From positions 1 through 39,694 of the forward strand of contig CAJOPE010000025.1 in NCBI GenBank assembly GCA_905236815.1: a stretch of 39,694 bases of DNA, read 5' to 3'. Origin of the DNA: an uncultured Prevotella sp. (lineage in GTDB: Bacteria > Bacteroidota > Bacteroidia > Bacteroidales > Bacteroidaceae). Below the pieces are notes generated by a model. That model had not been told where the DNA came from. It searched no databases and worked only from the letters and a program-made list of their open reading frames with translations. This document shows positions 34,065 to 39,694 of this stretch, piece by piece (position 1 is the stretch's first letter; each line of letters begins with the position of its first letter). Both the position numbers and the translations under genes were made by a program.

Positions 34065-35468
34065 ATGAAGAAAACAATTTTAGTATTGTCGTTCCTTGCA
34101 TTAACGGCTGTATCGTTTGCTCAGTCTACTGCAAGAAAATTTCAGCTTGCCAATTCTGCTGATGGCAACTCTGTCGTTTACGCATATCTTCCAAAGACCA
34201 CCTCAGGGCGTGCTGTTGTGGATTGTCCAGGTGGTGGATATTCTCATTTGGCAATGGATCATGAGGGACATGATTGGGCTGAATATTTCAATAAGCAGGG
34301 TATCGCTTATTTTGTTTTGAAATATCGTATGCCAAAAGGCGATCGCAATATTCCCCTCTCTGATGCTTATAATGCCTTAAAGACGGTTCATGATAGTGCT
34401 TCTGTCTGGAAGATAAATCCAAATGATATTGGTATTATGGGATTTTCGGCAGGTGGTCATTTGGCTTCGGCAGTGAGTACTCATGCCGATTATGCTATTC
34501 GCCCTGCTTTCTCTATTCTTTTCTATCCTGTAATCTCTATGAATGAAAAGATTACTCACAAGGGTAGTTGTGTAGGATTCCTAGGAGAGGGACAAAAGGA
34601 TGAGAAACTAGTAAAGGAATGGTCAAGTGACAAGGCGGTTCGCCCACACCTCACTCCTCGCTCTGTTTTGATTTTTGCGAATGATGATGGGGTGGTACCT
34701 CCTGTAACGAATGCTATATCCTATTATAGCAGTATGCGTAATTGCGGCAATGAGAGTTCAATATTCTGCTATCCAATGGGTGGACATGGATTTGGCTTTC
34801 GCACAAACTATGCTTATCACGATCAGATGTTGAGTGACCTCACCCGATGGTTGGAGGGTTTCAAGGCTCCAAAGGCTGATGCCATTCGTGTGGCTTGCAT
34901 CGGCAATAGTATTACTGATGGCTTTGGCATTGATATGGCTGACCAGAAAGGATATCCTGCTCAATTACAGAAGAAATTGGGACAAGGGTATTATGTGAAA
35001 AACTTTGGAGTTTCTGCGCGTACCTTATTAAATAGCGGTGATATCCCTTACATGAAAGAGGAGGCCTGGAAGGCAGCCTTAGCTTTCAACCCAAATGTTG
35101 TAGTTATTAAGTTGGGAACCAATGATAGTAAGCCTCATAATTGGGCGCACAAGGATGATTTCATGAATGATTACAAGCAGATGATAGATAGTTTGAAAGC
35201 TTTACCAAGCAAGCCTGCCATTTATATCTGCAGTCCTATTATTGGTGATAACAAGCCATGGGGCATCAGCGATAGTGTTATCAGCAACGAGATCATTCCT
35301 ATGATTGTGAAAATTGCGAAGAAAAACAAGGTAAACTATATCGACTTACATAGCCAGTTCAAGGAAGACAAGGGAATTATGCAGGGAGACAACGTTCACC
35401 CTACAGCCAAAGGTGCTGGTGAGCTGGCCAACTTGATCTTTGAGGCGATTACTCCTAAAAAGAAGTAA
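34065..35468 (+). CDS. Two-domain carbohydrate esterase: alpha/beta hydrolase fused to SGNH hydrolase
   Basis: Predicted to remove two ester types, or the same ester at two positions, from pectin or another cell-wall glycan. The ATG at 34065 gives the signal peptide MKKTILVLSFLALTAVSFA-Q; the in-frame TTG upstream lies in the promoter. Domain 1 (about 25-268) is an alpha/beta hydrolase of the acetyl-xylan-esterase/lipase-like type: oxyanion loop CPGGGYS, nucleophile Ser128 in GFSAGG, Asp208 in NDDGVVPP, His241 in GGHGFGF. Domain 2 (about 272-467) is an SGNH hydrolase: Ser282 in GNSITDG, GTND near 351-354, Asp442/His445 in DNVHP. Both catalytic sets look complete. It shares its operon with the third GH2 gene, 59 bp downstream. 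Exact ester substrates cannot be read from sequence. Confidence 0.88.
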   Translation: MKKTILVLSFLALTAVSFAQSTARKFQLANSADGNSVVYAYLPKTTSGRAVVDCPGGGYSHLAMDHEGHDWAEYFNKQGIAYFVLKYRMPKGDRNIPLSDAYNALKTVHDSASVWKINPNDIGIMGFSAGGHLASAVSTHADYAIRPAFSILFYPVISMNEKITHKGSCVGFLGEGQKDEKLVKEWSSDKAVRPHLTPRSVLIFANDDGVVPPVTNAISYYSSMRNCGNESSIFCYPMGGHGFGFRTNYAYHDQMLSDLTRWLEGFKAPKADAIRVACIGNSITDGFGIDMADQKGYPAQLQKKLGQGYYVKNFGVSARTLLNSGDIPYMKEEAWKAALAFNPNVVVIKLGTNDSKPHNWAHKDDFMNDYKQMIDSLKALPSKPAIYICSPIIGDNKPWGISDSVISNEIIPMIVKIAKKNKVNYIDLHSQFKEDKGIMQGDNVHPTAKGAGELANLIFEAITPKKK

Positions 35469-35527
35469 TGACTTTTACGCTTAGACATATTATTGCTGGT
35501 TTGAACTTAATCATTTAAAAGAAAACA

Positions 35528-38458
35528 ATGCGAAACCTACTTCTGCTATTTTTTGCATTAATAGCATTACAGGGATATTCAAGAGAGAAATTGAATTTTA
35601 ATGCCGGCTGGCTTCTGAAGGTTGGTGATATTTCAGGTGCAGAGGCAACTTCTTTCAATGATAAAAGGTGGGAACCTGTTTCCTTGCCTCGGGCTTTTAA
35701 TGAGTCTGAGGCTTTTAAGGTTTCTATCGAGAACTTGTCTGACACCATCGTTTGGTATCGTAAGCACTTCCAACTTGAAGATGTAAAAAGTGATTCTCGC
35801 ATCTTTTTGGAATTGGAAGGTGTTCGCTTTGCTGCTGATATTTACCTTAATGGACACAAGATGGGCGTTACCGAAAATGGTGTAATGGCCTCGGGATATG
35901 ATCTTACACCTTATTTAATTAAAAGAGGTGAAAATGTGATTGCCATTAGAGTGGACAACAGTTGGGAGTATCGGGAACGCGATACGAAGCAGCGCTATCA
36001 ATGGAATGACAAAAATTTTAATGCCAATTATGGCGGCATACCAAAGAATGTATGGCTGCATATAACTGACCGACTCTATCAAACGTTACCTCTTTACAGT
36101 AATTTGGGAACAACGGGTGTCTATATCTATGGTACCAATTATAATATCCCAAATAGAACCATGACTTTGAATGCAGAAAGTCAGGTGAAGAATGAAGGTG
36201 GCTTGTCGAGAACCTTCACCTATCATGTAATAGTATTGGATGCTGAAGATCGTCAGATAGCATCTTTTGATGGAGACACCTACACCTTAAAACCAGGACA
36301 GATGATGACAGTATCCTTGAAAAGGGAAATGAAGGATATGCATTTCTGGAGTTGGGGCTATGGTTATTTATATAAGGTGAAGACAATCCTGAAAGGTGAA
36401 GATGGATTTGTGGATGAGGTCGTGACCCGAACAGGCTTCAGAAAGACTCGCTTTGGTGAAGGTAAGTTCTGGCTCAATGATCGAGCCATGATGATACATG
36501 GATATGCTCAACGCACTAGCAACGAGTGGCCTGGAGTTGGAATGAGTGTTCCTGCCTGGTTGAGCGACTATAGCAATCATCTCCAAGTGGAAAGCAATGC
36601 AAATCTTGTGAGATGGATGCATGTGACTCCTTGGAAACAGGATGTTGAAAGCTGTGACCGAGTAGGATTGCTTCAGGCTATGCCTGCGGGTGATGCCGAG
36701 AAAGATGTGAATGATCGTAGATGGGAACAGCGAAAACTGTTGATGCGTGACGCTATTATCTATAATCGCAATAATCCTAGTGTGGTCTTTATCGAATGTG
36801 GAAATGAAAGCATCAGTAAGGAACACATGCAGGAGATGAAGCACATTCGTGATGAATTTGATCCACATGGGGGTAGGGCTATTGGTAGCCGCGAAATGCT
36901 TGATATTGACGAGGCCGAGTATGGTGGTGAAATGCTTTATGTGAACAAGAGTGCAGGCAAGCCTTTCTGGTCTATGGAGTATAATCGGGATGAAGGCCTT
37001 CGTAAGTATTGGGATGAGTATAGTTATCCTAATCATAAAGAGGGAGATGGCCCACTGTATCGTGGAAAGTCGGCTAAGGATTATAACCACAACATGGATG
37101 AATTTGCCCGTGGAATGGTAGAAAGATGGTTTGATTATTATCAGGATCGTCCAGGAACAGGACGTCGAGTGAATAATGGAGGGGTTAAGATCGTATTTAG
37201 CGATACCAATACTCATCATCGAGGAGAATCCAATTACCGAGCTAGCGGTGTAGTAGATGCGATGCGTATTCCTAAGGATGCTTTCTATGCACATAAAGTT
37301 ATGTGGAATGGTTGGGTGGTTCCAGAGAAGGATTCTTCTTATATTATAGGTCATTGGAACTATAAAGAAGGTCAAACCATCCGAAAATATGTTGTAAGTA
37401 CTGGTGATGAGGTTCATTTGCTGGTAAATGGAAAAGATGTCGGGAAGGGTGTATGGAGTCATGGGTTCCTTTTCACTTTTGATAATATCCGCTATCAGCC
37501 TGGAAAGATTGAGGCTGTTAGCTATCGCAAAGGAAAAATCATCAGTCGAGTCAGCAAGGAGACGATTGGAGAACCTCACCATCTTAATATTACTACTATA
37601 AAAAATCCATTAGGTTTTAAGGCTGATGGAAATGATATGGTGATGATCCAGGTAGAGGTGGTTGATAAAAAAGGAAGAAGGTGTCCACTTGATAATCGAA
37701 TGTTGCATTTCAATGCCTATGGTGAATGTCAATGGGTTGGAGGTATCGCTCAGGGCGAAAATAACTATGTTCGTGCTATTGATCTTCCTGTTGAATGTGG
37801 TATTAATCGTGTGCTTCTTCGAAGTACTCAAACGGCAGGAAAGATTTATGTAACTGTTGGTGCAGATGGTCTTCAGCCTGTTAGTTTCGAACTTAAGACC
37901 AAGAAATTGTATGTAGAGGATTATCATCCTAACATGACACTGCCATGCCGACTGGATAGGGGAGAAACTCCATCCACTCCATCTTATAAAGATGTGAAGA
38001 GAAGTATAGCAGTGGTAGGCATTCAGACCCCAAGCAACCCATCTGAAGCAAAGAGCAGCTATGATGATAATGAATTGACGGAATGGAAGAGCGATGGCAA
38101 GCTAGAGCATGCATGGATTTCCTATCAGTTGAAGGAAAATGTGGCTGTTGATGAGATTGCTCTCAAATTATCAGGTTGGCGAAATAAATCTTATCCATTG
38201 ATGGTTTACGAGGGAACACAACTTGTATGGCATGGATATACCAACCCAACACTTGGATACGTACATATAAAGATAGGCAGACCTGTACAGTCGAACTTGA
38301 TTTCCATAAAAATGATTGGTCCGGCAAAGACCAAGGATGAAGAAGGAAATACCAAAGAATTAGCTGGAGGCAAGGCTGGCGAACTCGATGAAGTTTCTGC
38401 AAGTAATGAAAAAGTAGAACTAAGAATAGTTGAAATAGATTTTTTAAAGAAATTATAA
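35528..38458 (+). CDS. Large GH2 glycoside hydrolase with C-terminal discoidin-like domain
   Basis: A 976-residue secreted GH2 enzyme, probably a beta-galactosidase or related side-chain hydrolase. Seen: signal peptide (LLLLFFALIALQGYS), N-terminal jelly-roll (FNAGWLLKVGD...WYRKHFQLED), Ig-like domain, barrel with acid/base Glu427 in FIECGNES and nucleophile Glu484 in WSMEYNRD, an Ig-like HLLVNGKDVG domain with the KADGNDMVMIQVEVVD repeat unit, and a C-terminal domain (about 826-925) that resembles F5/8-type discoidin modules (SYDDNELTEWKSDGKLEHAWISYQL). The discoidin-like module suggests glycan binding. The gene is second in the operon with the two-domain esterase and ends at a strong terminator. 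Actual sugar specificity is open. Confidence 0.87.
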   Translation: MRNLLLLFFALIALQGYSREKLNFNAGWLLKVGDISGAEATSFNDKRWEPVSLPRAFNESEAFKVSIENLSDTIVWYRKHFQLEDVKSDSRIFLELEGVRFAADIYLNGHKMGVTENGVMASGYDLTPYLIKRGENVIAIRVDNSWEYRERDTKQRYQWNDKNFNANYGGIPKNVWLHITDRLYQTLPLYSNLGTTGVYIYGTNYNIPNRTMTLNAESQVKNEGGLSRTFTYHVIVLDAEDRQIASFDGDTYTLKPGQMMTVSLKREMKDMHFWSWGYGYLYKVKTILKGEDGFVDEVVTRTGFRKTRFGEGKFWLNDRAMMIHGYAQRTSNEWPGVGMSVPAWLSDYSNHLQVESNANLVRWMHVTPWKQDVESCDRVGLLQAMPAGDAEKDVNDRRWEQRKLLMRDAIIYNRNNPSVVFIECGNESISKEHMQEMKHIRDEFDPHGGRAIGSREMLDIDEAEYGGEMLYVNKSAGKPFWSMEYNRDEGLRKYWDEYSYPNHKEGDGPLYRGKSAKDYNHNMDEFARGMVERWFDYYQDRPGTGRRVNNGGVKIVFSDTNTHHRGESNYRASGVVDAMRIPKDAFYAHKVMWNGWVVPEKDSSYIIGHWNYKEGQTIRKYVVSTGDEVHLLVNGKDVGKGVWSHGFLFTFDNIRYQPGKIEAVSYRKGKIISRVSKETIGEPHHLNITTIKNPLGFKADGNDMVMIQVEVVDKKGRRCPLDNRMLHFNAYGECQWVGGIAQGENNYVRAIDLPVECGINRVLLRSTQTAGKIYVTVGADGLQPVSFELKTKKLYVEDYHPNMTLPCRLDRGETPSTPSYKDVKRSIAVVGIQTPSNPSEAKSSYDDNELTEWKSDGKLEHAWISYQLKENVAVDEIALKLSGWRNKSYPLMVYEGTQLVWHGYTNPTLGYVHIKIGRPVQSNLISIKMIGPAKTKDEEGNTKELAGGKAGELDEVSASNEKVELRIVEIDFLKKL

Positions 38459-38461
38459 GAG

Positions 38462-38490
38462 AAATCGGGGAAGAATTCCCCGATTTTTTT
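38462..38490 (+). terminator. Strong intrinsic terminator of the esterase-GH2 operon
   Basis: AATCGGGGAA (38463-38472) and TTCCCCGATT (38476-38485) form a 10-bp perfect stem with a 3-nt loop, followed by a T-run. It starts 4 bp after the GH2 stop codon. Confidence 0.92.
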
Positions 38491-38491
38491 G

Positions 38492-38499
38492 TACTTTTG
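38492..38499 (+). promoter_or_regulatory. Possible -7 box of the YitT-type gene
   Basis: TACTTTTG matches TAnnTTTG and lies right after the terminator T-run, 31 bp before the ATG at 38531. The -33 position falls inside the terminator stem and shows no TTTG. Confidence 0.45.
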
Positions 38500-38530
38500 C
38501 AGCCAATTAAAGATTATTATCGCATTACTG

Positions 38531-39457
38531 ATGAAATTTGCAGATAAAAAAACGATACTGCACGAAGTACGAGATTATGTAACAATTGCTATAGCAATGA
38601 TTGCCTATAGCATTGGTTGGAATCTTTTTCTGTTGCCAAACAACATTACAACAGGTGGAGTTCCTGGTGTGTCATCCGTTATCTATTGGGGATTAGGAAT
38701 CCCAGTTCAGACAACCTATTTTGTTATCAATGCTATCCTTTTGCTTATAGCCTTGGTTATCCTAGGATGGAGGTTTTGTGCCAAAACCATGTTTGCAGTT
38801 TTCATGCTAACAGTTCTTACAATCTTTTTCCAAGCAAATCCTAGTGATCATCCTCTATTGGCCGATCAACCCTTTATGGCCTCTATCATAGGAGCTATCT
38901 TTTGTGGATCGGGAGTAGGACTTGGCCTTGCATTTAATGGATCGACAGGTGGAACGGATATTATTGCCGCTATTGTAAATAAGTATCGTGATATTTCACT
39001 TGGAAGAGTAATTATGCTCTGTGATATATTCATTATCACTTCTTCTTATTTAGTATTCCATAATTGGGAGCAAGTAATCTATGGATATGTAGTGCTAATC
39101 ATTAGCTCGTTCTGTGTCGATCAGGTGGTTGATACTCGTCATAGAAAGGTTCAGTTCTTTATCATTTCTGATAAGTATAAGGAAATAGCAAGTAGAATTG
39201 CAGTATATCCACATCGAGGCGCTACCGTTATAGAGGCTCACGGATTCTATACAGGCCATGAAGTGAAGATGCTTTTCATTATGGCAAAGCGAAGAGAGAG
39301 CAATATTATCTTTAGCATCATCAACGAGATCGATCCTAATGCATTCGTTACTCAGACAAATGTAATAGGTGTATATGGTGAAGGTTTTGACAAATTTAAA
39401 GTTCATGGCCATCACGATAAGTCAAAAGAAATTATTACTAGTACAAAGCCATCTTAA
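38531..39457 (+). CDS. YitT-family membrane protein (DUF2179 C-terminal domain)
   Basis: A 308-residue inner-membrane protein of unknown function. The ATG at 38531 is preferred over the in-frame TTG at 38489, which lies within the terminator. Seen: five or six membrane segments in about residues 15-200 (AIAMIAYSIGWNLFLLP, YFVINAILLLIALVIL, TMFAVFMLTVLTIFF, SIIGAIFCGSGVGLGLAF, a later IFIITSSYLVF), the family motif NNITTGGVPG and FNGSTGGTDIIA, and a soluble C-terminal domain (about 205-290, VQFFIISDKYKEIA...RGATVIEAHGFYTG) of the DUF2179 type. This architecture is common across Bacteroidota and Firmicutes. It is separated from the pectin genes by a strong terminator and is probably unrelated to them. 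Confidence 0.9.
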   Translation: MKFADKKTILHEVRDYVTIAIAMIAYSIGWNLFLLPNNITTGGVPGVSSVIYWGLGIPVQTTYFVINAILLLIALVILGWRFCAKTMFAVFMLTVLTIFFQANPSDHPLLADQPFMASIIGAIFCGSGVGLGLAFNGSTGGTDIIAAIVNKYRDISLGRVIMLCDIFIITSSYLVFHNWEQVIYGYVVLIISSFCVDQVVDTRHRKVQFFIISDKYKEIASRIAVYPHRGATVIEAHGFYTGHEVKMLFIMAKRRESNIIFSIINEIDPNAFVTQTNVIGVYGEGFDKFKVHGHHDKSKEIITSTKPS

Positions 39458-39558
39458 TGGCTTTTACTAGTGAAATGGAATATATTTACAAAAAATAATA
39501 ACGGACCTCAAAAAAACTATCGATAAAGCATTTTTTCTATTATTTTTCTTTGAATTTA

Positions 39559-39590
39559 TTTGGAGTTAACACAGAAATCTACTAATTTTG
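39559..39590 (+). promoter_or_regulatory. Near-consensus promoter for a gene beyond the window
   Basis: TTTG (39559-39562), a 20-bp spacer and TAATTTTG (39583-39590). The ~100 bp downstream contain only a six-codon ORF starting at 39594, so this is probably the leader of a gene starting after the window end. Nothing else is seen in 39458-39694. Confidence 0.7.
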
Positions 39591-39694
39591 CAGATGAATT
39601 ACTTACAAACCTAAAATCCGCAACTATCATCCAATACACGATTAAGGGTAGATTTATGAGTCGTTAGTAGCAGCTTTCAGTAAAAAGCAACAGC

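Noticed and set aside
36368..37582. 404-residue open frame on the - strand inside the third GH2 gene
   Set aside because: It is antisense to a clear GH2 catalytic region with intact active-site residues; no signal, promoter or recognisable motif.
38489..38530. TTG start extending the YitT-type protein by 14 residues
   Set aside because: The extension lies in the terminator T-run and the -7 box; ATG 38531 gives the normal family N-terminus.
1..39694. tRNA or rRNA genes and insertion sequences
   Set aside because: No cloverleaf-like sequence, rRNA signature or transposase frame was recognised on either strand by eye.

Overview
The window looks like a chromosomal segment of a gut or oral Bacteroidota, most likely Prevotella/Segatella. 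This is an inference. It rests on promoters of the Bacteroidota type (TTTG about 20 bp upstream of TAnnTTTG), the lack of Shine-Dalgarno sites, hybrid two-component signalling, lipoprotein and sorting-type C-termini, and the style of the glycan-degrading genes. Most of the window is a polysaccharide utilisation locus (PUL) aimed at the rhamnogalacturonan-I (RG-I) part of pectin.

Left arm (1-21016, all + strand). Three family-11 rhamnogalacturonan lyases (PL11) of 1506, 725 and 608 residues cut the backbone. A lipoprotein sits between the first two and a small LTxxQ-motif secreted protein between the second and third. L-rhamnose mutarotase, a CE12-type acetylesterase, a GH2 enzyme, a GH35 beta-galactosidase and another GH2 enzyme follow in what looks like one long operon (8359-19302). 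A tandem double-SGNH acetylesterase with its own promoter and terminator closes the arm.

Centre (21142-29304, - strand). A complete hybrid two-component regulator (sensor propeller, histidine kinase, receiver, AraC output) is the probable pectin sensor. Next come two housekeeping genes, a K+-dependent-type membrane pyrophosphatase and phosphoserine phosphatase. After them lies an 886-bp gene-free stretch (29305-30190) with two families of 22-bp tandem repeats and several hairpins.

Right arm. On the - strand, a GH106 alpha-L-rhamnosidase and a GH105 unsaturated rhamnogalacturonyl hydrolase form a two-gene operon. Divergent to it on the + strand are a two-domain esterase (alpha/beta hydrolase plus SGNH) and a third GH2 enzyme, ended by a strong terminator. 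A YitT-type membrane protein and a promoter for a gene outside the window finish it.

The enzymes fit one pathway. Esterases remove acetyl groups, GH2/GH35 enzymes trim galactan-type side chains, and PL11 lyases cleave the backbone. GH105 then removes the unsaturated galacturonyl end, GH106 releases rhamnose, and RhaM interconverts its anomers. No SusC/SusD pair and no rhamnose kinase or isomerase genes are in the window, so import and sugar catabolism must be encoded elsewhere. The most unusual items are the PL11 lyase fused to autotransporter-type repeats, a shared TAGTTnAAA motif at a fixed distance from three PUL promoters, a 7-bp repeat with staggered ATGs in a GH2 signal peptide, a possible small RNA next to the regulator gene, and the repeat-rich intergenic island.
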